Shown: in pieces, positions 16,399-24,385 of the stretch | Position numbering within the stretch: position 1 is the first letter of the stretch | How the letters are laid out: each line of letters starts with the position of its first letter | Assembly (NCBI RefSeq): GCF_019880305.1 | Contig: NZ_CP082301.1 | Coordinates: forward strand, 248,001 to 312,000 | Reading direction: 5' to 3' | Length of the DNA stretch: 64,000 bases | Source: Streptomyces decoyicus | GTDB lineage: Bacteria > Actinomycetota > Actinomycetes > Streptomycetales > Streptomycetaceae | Made by a program: the position numbers and the translations under genes | The notes under the pieces: generated by a model | The model's database searches: none | What the model saw: only the letters and a program-made list of their open reading frames with translations | What the model was told of the DNA's origin: nothing

Positions 16399-16597
16399 CG
16401 GCGCCCGCCTCCTCGCCCACGAGAATCGCCTGCACCGGACACGCGGCTTCGGCACGAAGGACACGTCCCTGCTGGTCGTCCGGGACGGCCGGGGTGTACA
16501 GCAGGGCCTCCTCGCCGTGCATCGTGAAGACACGGGGAGCGACGAACGCGCACTGCGCATACCCCTGACATCGATTGAGGTCAACAACGATGTTCAT
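16388..16597 (-). CDS. 3Fe-4S-type ferredoxin
   Basis: A 69-residue ferredoxin starting MNIVVDLNRCQGYAQC. Cysteines at 10, 16 and 53 (the last in the ACP motif) match the C-x5-C...CP pattern of P450-partner ferredoxins carrying a 3Fe-4S cluster. The ATG at 16597 is preceded by GGAGGAG. First gene of the ferredoxin, reductase, P450 set, overlapping the reductase start. It is the immediate electron donor to the P450. Confidence 0.92.
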   Translation of the reverse strand: MNIVVDLNRCQGYAQCAFVAPRVFTMHGEEALLYTPAVPDDQQGRVLRAEAACPVQAILVGEEAGAGAR

Positions 16598-17201
16598 CCC
16601 GAGCCGCTCCTCCCACCGCCACACCCGTCGAGTCCGTCCTACAACCGGTCGCGGTGCTGCGCACGTGGTGGTGGGCCATCCGAGGACTACGCGGGGTGGG
16701 ACGTCCGCCCCGCAGCGCGACAGGGGAAGGGCGACCGGCGACTGGCCACTGGCGACCGGTGGTGCTCTGGACGGCGACGGTGATTTTTTTCCTGCCGGTC
16801 GGCCAGTGTCGAGACGCTCCACTCCTGGGGCGGCGATCTGAACTCGATGCCGTCGCGTCGCAGTGGCTCCACCCCCGGCAGGGGTGCCGAGACCATGACG
16901 GAAGCGCCGACGGGAAGACTCAAAGGAGTGACAAGCGGACGGAGTTCAGCTCCTCCGTCAACCCGGTGGGGGGCCGCGACCAAAGCCCGTATGGCTCATT
17001 CATGTCCCCTTTCTTGACCGCCAAAGACGGGTTGGGCAGCATCCGAACACCCCATGACGGTGGGCTTGTTCGCTCGCATATCCGAGCGCGGACACCATGC
17101 GCGCGACGACAAAACGGAGCGCGGCCGGGTTAATTGCGGAGCGAGATGAGTAACATCCAGCCAACCGTAGATCGATCAGGCAAGAGAGAGCAGGCTGTTT
17201 C
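16598..17201. other. 600-bp divergent spacer, no confident gene
   Basis: The spacer between the ferredoxin gene and the DNA-binding-type gene at 17202 contains short imperfect direct repeats of GCGACCGGCGACTGGCCACT type near 16733-16762 and becomes less GC-rich towards 17100-17200, where the rightward promoter is expected. A minus-strand frame at 16687-16983 was inspected but shows no family resemblance and no start signal. Confidence 0.4.
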
Positions 17202-17825
17202 ATGTCAGACTCGGAATTCGCTGTGCAGGTGGCCGCCAAGCTGAAGGGCATCGCGAAGGAGATCGACGAGCTACAGAAGCTCCGGGCCAAACTGGAGGAT
17301 CTGCAACAGCACCTCGGAACGGATCCTCAGGAAGAAGCAGTTGTCGCAGCGCAGCCCGTGGAGACCGACAACACCACGGCGCCGAAACCGGTGACCGTAC
17401 CCGCGGCCCGACGCGCAAAGCCTGCCGCACCGAAGGCCAAGCCGGCGAAGAAGGCCCCGGCCAAGACGGCCAAGACAGCGAGCAGCGCGAAGAAGGCACG
17501 GAAGGCCACACCGGCCAAGGGCAAAGCCCGGCAGCGGAACTCCACCCGCGTCGACCGCGTGCTCGGACTGCTCGACGAGCAGCCGCGTACGGTGACGGAG
17601 CTGACGAAGCTGCTGGCGCAGGAGCACCCGGACCACACGGCGCCGGAGACCGCCGTGCGCAACACCCTGGAGACCTCGCTCGTCGCCAAGGGTCTGGCAC
17701 ACCGCAGCAAGCAGGGAAGGAGCGTCTTCTACTCCCTCCCCGCCGCCGCCCCCAAGGCCGGCGCCGAGGCCCGGGAAACCGATGCCGCGGACGCCCCTGA
17801 GGAGGCCGCGACCGCCCGCGCCTGA
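17202..17825 (+). CDS. Lys/Ala/Pro-rich protein with winged-helix-like domain (nucleoid-associated type)
   Basis: A 207-residue basic protein in three parts: an N-terminal coiled-coil-like helix (residues 1-45, EIDELQKLRAKLEDLQQHL), a low-complexity stretch of AKP/KKA repeats (about residues 65-120) like histone H1 or HupS tails, and a C-terminal winged-helix-like domain (STRVDRVLGLLDEQPRTVTEL to AHRSKQGRSVFYSLP) resembling MarR/BlaI-type folds. The repeats would bind DNA non-specifically. It is monocistronic, followed by a strong terminator. A nucleoid-associated or chromatin-like regulator is inferred; no named family was recognised. Confidence 0.75.
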   Translation: MSDSEFAVQVAAKLKGIAKEIDELQKLRAKLEDLQQHLGTDPQEEAVVAAQPVETDNTTAPKPVTVPAARRAKPAAPKAKPAKKAPAKTAKTASSAKKARKATPAKGKARQRNSTRVDRVLGLLDEQPRTVTELTKLLAQEHPDHTAPETAVRNTLETSLVAKGLAHRSKQGRSVFYSLPAAAPKAGAEARETDAADAPEEAATARA

Positions 17826-17838
17826 CCCGGGTCCCGCT

Positions 17839-17877
17839 CCCGTCTGCCGGTGCCGCCCCGTGCAGCCAGCAGACGGG
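17839..17877 (+). terminator. Terminator hairpin
   Basis: Arms CCCGTCTGC (17839-17847) and GCAGACGGG (17869-17877) form a 9-bp stem just after the Lys-rich gene. Streptomycete terminators commonly lack a U run. Confidence 0.6.
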
Positions 17878-18321
17878 GCGCGGCCGGCGCACGACAGACG
17901 GACCGCGATCGGCGTGCGGACGGGCCGCGATCGGCGTGCGGAGCGGGGACGGGCGTCTGCCTCGCGCCGGGAGCAGCCGCCCGCCGAGGGCGCGCGGAGC
18001 GGCGCAGAGGGGTTGGCGGAGCGGGGCTCGGGGACGTCGAGGGGCCACCGTGGCGATCAGGTGCCCTTGACGTCTGAGACGATGAAGATCGATAAGAAGC
18101 CCTGCGGGGAGAGCGAGCTGTCCGACGGCCGAGACTGGGTCGCGGCCCGATAGGGGTCAAATCACCGCAAAAGCGGTGCAGACGCCGTCGGTAAGGGCAG
18201 TCGCAGAGGGGTAATACGGCCGAGTCTTGACGAACCGGCCCTGCCCGATCTTGACTGCCAGGGTCCCCCCGCCGCAGGGCCCCCACCAGGGGTGTTGCCC
18301 CCCTTACCGAAGGTCACGAAC
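17878..18321. other. Non-coding spacer with short direct repeat
   Basis: The spacer holds two adjacent copies of CCGCGATCGGCGTGCGGA (about 17903-17920 and 17925-17942). A 23-codon open frame starts at 18082 (MKIDKKPC... ending WVAAR) but has no recognisable support. TTGAC hexamers at about 18226 and 18250 may belong to the promoter of the next gene. Confidence 0.4.
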
Positions 18322-18999
18322 ATGACGGTTGACGCCACCGCCGCCACCGAAGTGGACGCCGCCACCGAAGTCGGACGGTTCCTGCTCGGCGACGCCTTCC
18401 CCTGCCTGGCCGGCCGTTCGGCATGGCGACAAGGTGGCATCACCCACCGCCATTACACGTGGTTCGGGGATGACGAAGTCGCCCGGGACATGGCAGCTGA
18501 TCTCCAGGCGTATGTGGAGACGGTGGACTGGGCCGCCAAGCCCTTCACGAGCTTCGTGGCCACCTTCTCGGGCCCCCTCGACGTGACGGACATCGAGTTC
18601 GAGGCTCTGATGTGGCAGCAGCTCCAAGCCGTCCACGATCATGACAGTCTCACGCATCCCTGGGCCGAGGGCTACGACCGCGACCCGTCGTCCGGTGCCT
18701 TCGCGTACAGCGTCGCCGGGCATCCGTTCTTCGTGATCGGGCTGCACGAAACGCACAGCCGCATCGGCCGCCGCCCGCCCTTCCCGATGCTCGCCTTCAA
18801 CTCCCACAACCAGTTCGACCGAATAAAGGCCGCGGGCCTGTGGGACCGGCTCCAGGAGAAGATCCGCAAGCAGGACATCGAGCTCCAGGGCAATATCAAC
18901 CCCAACCTCGTGGAGTACGAGCAGCTCTCCGAGGCCCGGCGCTATTCGGGCCGGCGCAAACCGGCCGACTGGGCCTGCCCCTTCTCCGCTCGGGTGTGA
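18322..18999 (+). CDS. YqcI/YcgG family protein, GntA-type heme-dependent N-hydroxylase family
   Basis: A 225-residue protein matching the YqcI/YcgG family throughout: FPCLAGRSAWRQG near the N-terminus, FTSFVATFSGP, FEALMWQQLQAVHDHD, FAYSVAGHPFFVIGLH and PMLAFNSHNQFDR. One member, GntA of guanitoxin biosynthesis, is a heme-dependent enzyme that N-hydroxylates a guanidine; most of the family has no assigned role. The conserved histidines in VHDHD and HPFFVIGLH are candidate heme or metal ligands. The ATG at 18322 follows GAAGGTC. It stands alone with no biosynthetic partners, so only family-level assignment is safe. Confidence 0.8.
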   Translation: MTVDATAATEVDAATEVGRFLLGDAFPCLAGRSAWRQGGITHRHYTWFGDDEVARDMAADLQAYVETVDWAAKPFTSFVATFSGPLDVTDIEFEALMWQQLQAVHDHDSLTHPWAEGYDRDPSSGAFAYSVAGHPFFVIGLHETHSRIGRRPPFPMLAFNSHNQFDRIKAAGLWDRLQEKIRKQDIELQGNINPNLVEYEQLSEARRYSGRRKPADWACPFSARV

Positions 19000-19103
19000 G
19001 GGAACGGCGTCGAGTCGGTGGACGGTGCGCCTCGCGGGTCGACCGGGCCACCACCGGGCACCTCGTCCCGGATCCGGGAGCGTTGAGGCCGTAAGAACGA
19101 CGA

Positions 19104-19139
19104 GCGGCCCTTGTCGGACGTGCGGACGACAAGGACCGC
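19104..19139. terminator. Bidirectional terminator hairpin
   Basis: Arms GCGGCCCTTGTC (19104-19115) and GACAAGGACCGC (19128-19139) pair with one mismatch and sit between the convergent YqcI/YcgG and DUF2238 genes. Confidence 0.65.
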
Positions 19140-19185
19140 GCCCTCCAGGAACGGCTCACCACCCGCTCACGCGGCCGGAGCGGGA

Positions 19186-19842
19186 TCAGGCAGCCGGGCG
19201 CACCGCGCTCCGGCCCCCTCCCGCCCCGTAGCGGGCCAGCTGGCGGTCGTGGAGGCGGCTGAGGAGCAGCAGCGAGACGACCGCCCCGAGGAGGGCGCAG
19301 GCCATGTCCCACTGGGTGTCCCACTGGTCCCCCTGAGTGGCGAGGAACGCGTCGGCGGCGGATCCGCCGGCCAGCGCGGCCCACCACTCGATCAACTCGA
19401 AGAACGCGCTGAAGGCCAGGCAGGCGCAGACCGTCAGCGGGGCCAGCCAGGCGCTGCCGCGCAGCGGGGACGTGCGAACCAGAAGTTCGCGGACCAGGAT
19501 GGCGGGCACAAAGCCCTGCACCAGATGCCCGATGCGGTCGTAGGGATTGCGGGAGAGGCCCAGAGCGTCCTGAAGCCAGTGCCCCAAGGGGACCTCTGCG
19601 TAGGTGTAGTGACCGCCGACGATCAGGACCAGTGCATGCACGGCGAGCAGACAGCACAGCAGCGGGCTGAGCGGAAAGCGTCGCCACACCAGGACCAGCA
19701 ACGGCAGGCCGACGAGCACCCAGCAGGTCTCCATGATCCATGTGGCGCGGTCACGGGGCCCCAGCCCCGACAGGGCCAGGGCGACGAGCACTCCTGCGGC
19801 CAGGGCCGGGGGAAGCGTGCGGGACGTGGTCATGGCCTTCAT
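19186..19842 (-). CDS. DUF2238 (YjdF-type) integral membrane protein
   Basis: A 218-residue protein with about six membrane helices. The conserved DUF2238 features are the GGHYTYAEVPLG loop, RNPYDRIGHLVQGFVPAI and the acidic FFELIEWWAAL and DQWDTQWDMACALLGA segments, with a concentration of His, Glu and Asp suggestive of a metal or ion site. The biochemical function of the family is unknown. Two nearby ATGs at the N-terminus (MKAM) are both possible. It is transcribed towards, and convergent with, the YqcI/YcgG gene. Confidence 0.85.
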   Translation of the reverse strand: MKAMTTSRTLPPALAAGVLVALALSGLGPRDRATWIMETCWVLVGLPLLVLVWRRFPLSPLLCCLLAVHALVLIVGGHYTYAEVPLGHWLQDALGLSRNPYDRIGHLVQGFVPAILVRELLVRTSPLRGSAWLAPLTVCACLAFSAFFELIEWWAALAGGSAADAFLATQGDQWDTQWDMACALLGAVVSLLLLSRLHDRQLARYGAGGGRSAVRPAA

Positions 19843-20146
19843 GGATCAGCCTCGAAGACATCGGGTACGGGTCGGCGCGGCACCGCCACGGGGGCGGACG
19901 GACAGGCCCCGGCCGTACGGCGCACACACCGGCCGAAACCGATATAACACCGCACAACCGGCGATCTCTTGACCGCGCCAGGTCATCCGTTTCAGCGTCA
20001 TGGCCACCGAAGGGCGCTGTCATGAGTACCGCTACTCAGATCCTTCTTTCCTGGGCTGAGATCCGTAGCCTGACTCCATCGAAGCCACCGATGACGTGCA
20101 CATGGCGCGTACGATCGGATGCCCCCCTACGGGAAAGGCATCCCCC

Positions 20147-20788
20147 ATGAAGAAGACATCCGCTCGCAGAGTCACCTGGCGCATGCTGCTCGCCCTGGGC
20201 GGCGTGGCAGCGTTAGCCGTGCCTACCGCGGGAGCCGCCGAGGCCGTACCGCGCGCTACCGGGGGAGGAGGCCGGGTCGGCGGGTGTGCCGTGGTGTATT
20301 TCGACCTCGGTGAAACGTTGGTACACACGGCCGAGGACAAGAGCGTCCGCTACATGCCGGGAGCCGCCAGGTATCTGCGCGCGCTGCGCGCCCGCCACAT
20401 CCCCGTCGGGCTGATCACCAACGTTCCGTCGTCGTGGGGCGCCACCGACGCGGAGCGGGCAGCGGAGTTGAAGAAGGTGATCGACAAGGACTGGGCGGAC
20501 AGCCGTCCGTTCGCCTGGTCGGACTTCGGCGACCGGATCTTCACCCCGCGGACCGAGGCGGAAAGAAAGCCCGCGCCGGCACTGTGGAAGCGCGCCAAGA
20601 AGGCATCGGGCCACTGCCGGGTGGTGTACCAGGCGGAGACCACGGATGAGGTACAGGCAAGCGCCTCACTCGGGTTCGTCGCCTACCAGGCCGCCCGGCC
20701 CAAGTGGCCCGCGTACCTGCCGGTGCCGCTGATCGCCGCCCTCGCCCATCTTCCCCACGGGAACGCGGCGGCCACCGAACAGCGTTGA
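20147..20788 (+). CDS. Secreted HAD-fold protein with degenerate active site
   Basis: A 213-residue protein with a Sec signal (residues 1-31, ending AGAAEA) followed by a compact HAD-like domain. Motif I is YFDLGETLV (Asp53), in which the second catalytic aspartate of DxDxT is Gly55; motif II is LITNV; a lysine is present in ERKPAPALW; the motif IV acidic pair is replaced in VYQAETTDEVQASASLGF. The second aspartate is the acid/base in phosphatases, so activity may be lost or altered. The ATG at 20147 is preceded by GGAAAGG. An exported HAD-fold protein is unusual; it may bind rather than cleave its ligand. Confidence 0.72.
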   Translation: MKKTSARRVTWRMLLALGGVAALAVPTAGAAEAVPRATGGGGRVGGCAVVYFDLGETLVHTAEDKSVRYMPGAARYLRALRARHIPVGLITNVPSSWGATDAERAAELKKVIDKDWADSRPFAWSDFGDRIFTPRTEAERKPAPALWKRAKKASGHCRVVYQAETTDEVQASASLGFVAYQAARPKWPAYLPVPLIAALAHLPHGNAAATEQR

Positions 20789-20926
20789 GGCGCTCAGCCC
20801 ACCACGTCACCCGTCGCGCAACCGGCCGGGGGCCGCACGGCAGAGGTCATGGCGGGCAGCGAGGTGGTAGCGACGTGAGCGGTGTCGCAGGTGCCGCGTC
20901 CGGCCGTCGCGAGGGCCCGGACGCCT

Positions 20927-21008
20927 GAGGAGCGACTGCGGCGCCTTGGCGGGGAGGGGGAAGGCTCGCCCCGGGGAGCACCTTCCCCCTCCCCCGAGGT
21001 CGCTCCTC
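20927..21008. terminator. Large nested hairpin between convergent genes
   Basis: Outer arms GAGGAGCGAC (20927-20936) and GTCGCTCCTC (20999-21008) enclose a perfect 14-bp inner stem of purine tract 20951-20964 with pyrimidine tract 20981-20994. It sits between the ends of the HAD-fold gene and the convergent hydrolase gene and can act as a bidirectional terminator; the rest of the 20789-21136 spacer shows no gene. Confidence 0.6.
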
Positions 21009-21136
21009 TTCGGTCCCGACGGGACTTCGCGGACACACCCTGGGCGCCGCTCGGCAGGCACGAGCCGGAGGGACGGCGAGTGGAGGATGCCGACTCCGCT
21101 GTCGACTCGCCTGTCAGGGGCGGCCCGGTGAGACCG

Positions 21137-21877
21137 TCACCCGGCCGCCGTCCGGCTGTAGCGTTCCAGCCGGTCGGCCAGCTCGGCCGGACGGGACAGC
21201 ATCGGGAAGTGCCCGCCCTCCATCTCGTCGGGTGCCGCCCCCAGACGCTCGGTCACCACTGTGCGCAGGAACGGTGCCGGGAAAAGGCGGTCCTGACGGC
21301 ACAGCAGAAAGCGGGTCGCCACCGCGGGCCAGGCCGCCATCGGCCAGGGCCGCGAAGCAGGGGTCCCGGACTGCCGCCGCCACCGGACCGCGGCCTCGGC
21401 CGCCAGCTCCGGCGGCAGGTCCTGGAAGAACGGATCCGCGGCAGAGCCCGGCACAGCGGACTCCGGCACCGGCTTCCCGGCCGTGTCCGCCCCCGCCTTC
21501 TGCGCGGCCCGCCCGGCCCGCCTGACCTGCTCGTCCGGGTGGCGCGTCGCCGCCCACCAGTCCACCGGCGCCTCACCCGGCAAGGGCACCATCGCGGCCA
21601 ACAACACCAGCAGATCCACCGGCACCCGCGCGCAGACGAGGGGCGCGGTGAACCCGGCGAACGAGTGCGCCACGAGCGTGAGCCGCCCCCGCCCCGCAAC
21701 CGCGGCGACGACGGCGTCCGCGTACTCGTCCAGGCCTGCCGCGTCGTCGTCGCACGGCAGATCCACGCTCACCACGTCACGCCCCCTGGCCCGCAGCTCC
21801 GCGGCCAGCAGATGCCAATGCCACGAGTCGCACGCCGCGCCTGGAATCAGCACAAAGGTCGTCATCGGCCGCATCAT
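21137..21877 (-). CDS. Alpha/beta hydrolase
   Basis: A 246-residue hydrolase of the MhpC-like, salicylate-esterase-like type: FVLIPGAACDSWHWHLLAAELR (oxyanion loop), VVSVDLPCDD, nucleophile elbow VAHSFAGFTA (Ser), a C-terminal CRQDRLFP (Asp) and MEGGHFPML (catalytic His). The ATG at 21877 has GGAGG eight nt before it; the ATG three codons later or MTTF at 21865 are alternatives. It follows the DUF2180 gene on the same strand by about 55 bp and may share its transcript. Substrate unknown. Confidence 0.83.
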   Translation of the reverse strand: MMRPMTTFVLIPGAACDSWHWHLLAAELRARGRDVVSVDLPCDDDAAGLDEYADAVVAAVAGRGRLTLVAHSFAGFTAPLVCARVPVDLLVLLAAMVPLPGEAPVDWWAATRHPDEQVRRAGRAAQKAGADTAGKPVPESAVPGSAADPFFQDLPPELAAEAAVRWRRQSGTPASRPWPMAAWPAVATRFLLCRQDRLFPAPFLRTVVTERLGAAPDEMEGGHFPMLSRPAELADRLERYSRTAAG

Positions 21878-21931
21878 GCCACCGGCCTCCGCCTCGCGCC
21901 CGTGCCACGACGAGAACACCTCGGGGCTCGC

Positions 21932-22135
21932 TCAGATCGACTGTGTCGCTCCCCGGCAGATCTTGCACACGATGCGGCGTGCCGGGTCCGGCAGCGTGCT
22001 CTGGCCTACGCCCTGCACCCGGGTCACGGTCTGCGGTGCGGACCAGGCGTGCTGGTGGCACAGCGCGGCACCGCAGTTCCGGCAGATCGCCACCGCGGCG
22101 GCGTTTCCGGCCGGCGTGCAGTCATAGCAGTTCAT
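21932..22135 (-). CDS. DUF2180 small zinc-ribbon-like protein
   Basis: A 67-residue protein, MNCYDCTPAGNAA..., with CxxC at residues 3-6, CRNC at 18-21, a CHQH pair and a C-terminal CKIC pair, which together would bind one or two zinc ions. This matches DUF2180, common in streptomycetes and of unknown function. The protein is small and cytosolic. It is followed on the same strand by the hydrolase gene. Confidence 0.82.
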   Translation of the reverse strand: MNCYDCTPAGNAAAVAICRNCGAALCHQHAWSAPQTVTRVQGVGQSTLPDPARRIVCKICRGATQSI

Positions 22136-22261
22136 GGCAGATTTCCGATCTCGTGAGGCAGGCCGACGGGACCCACCGGCAATGTACGTCGCCACGCATG
22201 ACGGACGCGGGAAGCACAGTGCCGGGTCGGGGCGGCTCACCTGGCCGCCACAAGGAAGAGA

Positions 22262-22280
22262 GCGCCCCGTGCAGGGGCGC
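22262..22280 (-). terminator. Short terminator hairpin
   Basis: GCGCCCC (22262-22268) and GGGGCGC (22274-22280) form a 7-bp stem with a 5-nt loop, 27 bp beyond the stop of the histidine phosphatase gene. Confidence 0.5.
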
Positions 22281-22306
22281 TGCGCCCCGTCAGCTCGATC
22301 GTCGGC

Positions 22307-22930
22307 TCAGACGTGAAGTTCGGGCGGGAAGCCGGTCCAGCGGAGCTCCGCCGGGAGGTGCCCCATGTCGTTGTAGAAGAGCACGGAGGCGGGCCGGCCG
22401 GGCGCGTAGCGGATGACGGTCAGCGCGGCGTTGGCGTGGTGGAGGCCCATCCAGCGCCACTCGGGCGCGTCGAGGGCGGCGCGGACGAGCCAGCCGATCA
22501 GGAAGTTGTGGGTGACGAGAAGTTCGTGACGAGGTGCGTCACCGGCGACCGGTCCGGCGAACCGGGCGAGAGCTTCCCGGGCCAGCGCCGGACCACGTTC
22601 GCGCTCCTCCGCCGGAAACTGGGCCAGGCGGTGGAGCATGTCGTCGGCCGACTCCGAAGGCAGCTCGTGCCTCTGCGGCAGGTAGGGGATATAGTCCCCG
22701 GCCTGTTCCGACGGGCAGAGGGGAACGTCGTCGAGCTGGTCACGGACCAGCCGGGCAGTCTGCTCCGCGCGCGGGAGCGGCCCGTGACGGCACACCGAGA
22801 GAGGGGTGCGCCGGAGCCGCTCACCGAGCAGTACGGCCTGACGGCGACCGCGGTCCGTCAGCTCGCTCTCGTCCGGTGAGGCCTCACCGTGCCGTGCGAG
22901 GTAGAGGTAGCGCGTAGCCGTTCCCGTCAC
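22307..22930 (-). CDS. Histidine phosphatase family protein
   Basis: A 207-residue member of the phosphoglycerate-mutase-like superfamily. The RHG signature is in YLARHGEASPDES, the second arginine is in PLPRAEQTARLV, and the catalytic second histidine is in ELLVTHNFLIGWL. The branch dephosphorylates small molecules or phosphoproteins; the exact substrate is not readable. It starts at an ATG 22930 and has its own terminator. Nothing in the neighbourhood indicates a pathway. Confidence 0.85.
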   Translation of the reverse strand: MTGTATRYLYLARHGEASPDESELTDRGRRQAVLLGERLRRTPLSVCRHGPLPRAEQTARLVRDQLDDVPLCPSEQAGDYIPYLPQRHELPSESADDMLHRLAQFPAEERERGPALAREALARFAGPVAGDAPRHELLVTHNFLIGWLVRAALDAPEWRWMGLHHANAALTVIRYAPGRPASVLFYNDMGHLPAELRWTGFPPELHV

Positions 22931-23538
22931 GATTCAGGTCCTCCGTCGGTGTTCACGATCTTCGGATGCCCTGGTGGACGCCGGGGTGCGCGGTGTGGTT
23001 CCGCAGCCCGGCAGAAGCGGTGCGGCACGGACGGTATCGCGGTTGCGGCGCGGCGCGGCGGGCGGCGCCCACGCCGGGCCCTCGCCAGGGAACGCCGACA
23101 CCCACCGGCATCCACCGACATGCACCGGATTCAGCTGTCTCGTGACATGCGTCATAGCACCTTTCCGCACTAACTAAGCTGGATAGTAGATGGCGCCGGC
23201 GGGACATAAGAGATTTGTCCGTCTTGGCCGATGAATGCCTCACGCAGGGATAAGTGGTATTCGGCCCGTGCCCCACTTTTGCCCGCACGGTCACTGCATA
23301 ACGGCTTCTGACGGAGCAACAGGAATTCGCGAAAGATCGACGATTCCGACAGCACGCCCGTACCGCCATGACAAGAGCCGTCCCGCTCTACTAAGCGCAG
23401 TAGTACTCAGACTTTGTTGCCTTGTCCGCAGGCGGCCCGAAGAATGCGACCCGCAAGGCGTCTCCGCAGCTCAGGCGCGTGAATTGCACAGAGCCAGCCG
23501 CGCCAGGGACGCTCCGCAATTACCGATTGAGGTCACGC
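22931..23538. other. 600-bp spacer upstream of the CAP-domain gene
   Basis: The spacer is divergent between the histidine phosphatase and CAP-domain genes. From about 23150 to 23420 it is clearly less GC-rich than its surroundings, which fits one or more promoters and a long 5' leader for the exported protein. A ydaO-type (c-di-AMP) riboswitch, often found before cell-wall exoprotein genes in actinobacteria, was searched for and its conserved core was not found. Confidence 0.4.
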
Positions 23539-24189
23539 ATGAGGAAACATCGCAGGACGCGGCGCTACCGGCAGATAACCGTCGCTGCCTTGGCCATAGG
23601 CGCTGTCGGCGTGCCCTCCGCCGCCATGGCGTGTCTGGGGCAGGAGAATGAGGCCGGCCGCCACCACGGCCATTGGCGGAATGCCGCATTCGAGCACCGG
23701 GCATCGAAGGCGCACGAGTGGTCCAAGACGACTACCGGGGCAGCTCAGAAGCCCGCCGCGACTCCTGCCGCTTCGAAGACGACCAGCTCTTCGAAAACCA
23801 CTGCCAAGGCTTCCGCCGCCACGGACCGCGTGGTCGAACTCGTCAACGAAGAGCGCAGCAAGGCCGGGTGCTCGAAGCTGACCGTGAATGCGAAACTGAC
23901 GAAGGCCGCCCAGGACCACAGCAAGGACATGGCGGACCATCGGAATATGTCGCACACGGGCTCCGACGGCTCCTCTCCGGATGACCGGATCACCCGGGCC
24001 GGTTACCAGTGGAATTCCTACGGCGAGAACGTCGCCTACGGTTACTCCACGCCCGAGGAGGTCATGAAGGGCTGGATGTCCAGCCCCGGCCACAAGAAGA
24101 ACATCCTTGACTGCTCGTTCAAGGAGATCGGCGTCGGCCATGCGCAGCCCGACGATTACTGGACGCAGGACTTCGGAGCAGCGGGATAG
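23539..24189 (+). CDS. Secreted CAP/SCP-domain protein
   Basis: A 216-residue exoprotein: signal peptide (residues 1-32, ending SAAMA), a Thr/Ser/Ala/Lys-rich linker of about 50 residues (SSSKTTAKASAATD), then a bacterial CAP domain with VVELVNEERSKAGCSKL, AAQDHSKDMADHRNMSHTG (CAP histidine and acidic residues), YGENVAYGY and WMSSPGHKKNIL. Two cysteines of the domain (GCSKL and LDCSF) probably form a disulfide. CAP proteins act extracellularly; their biochemical role in bacteria is unclear. The ATG at 23539 follows TTGAGGT. Confidence 0.88.
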   Translation: MRKHRRTRRYRQITVAALAIGAVGVPSAAMACLGQENEAGRHHGHWRNAAFEHRASKAHEWSKTTTGAAQKPAATPAASKTTSSSKTTAKASAATDRVVELVNEERSKAGCSKLTVNAKLTKAAQDHSKDMADHRNMSHTGSDGSSPDDRITRAGYQWNSYGENVAYGYSTPEEVMKGWMSSPGHKKNILDCSFKEIGVGHAQPDDYWTQDFGAAG

Positions 24190-24255
24190 CCGGCACCAGG
24201 AAACCGGCCGCCACTTCCCCGGCCTCCTTTCCTCGGCACCCTGTGCAGCGCATGA

Positions 24256-24287
24256 AGGTCCCCGACCGGAATCCCGGCCGGGGACCT
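24256..24287 (+). terminator. Terminator hairpin
   Basis: AGGTCCCC (24256-24263) pairs with GGGGACCT (24280-24287), and inner bases also pair, forming a strong stem downstream of the CAP-domain gene. Confidence 0.65.
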
Positions 24288-24385
24288 CGGCGTGCGACGA
24301 CGAAGAAGCAGTCGCGGCGTGTGCAGCTGATCCGTAGGGTGTGACGCGCCTTTGCCGAGAGCGTGATGGACGCCATGGAGTCGCC

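Noticed and set aside
15034..16587. Ferredoxin reductase start at 16587
   Set aside because: It would overlap the entire ferredoxin gene; GTG 16398 directly precedes the FAD motif.
18082..18153. A 23-codon peptide gene
   Set aside because: No ribosome-binding site, conservation evidence or partner; left as spacer content.
23178..23538. ydaO (c-di-AMP) riboswitch before the CAP-domain gene
   Set aside because: Such riboswitches precede some actinobacterial cell-wall genes, but the conserved core sequences were not found.
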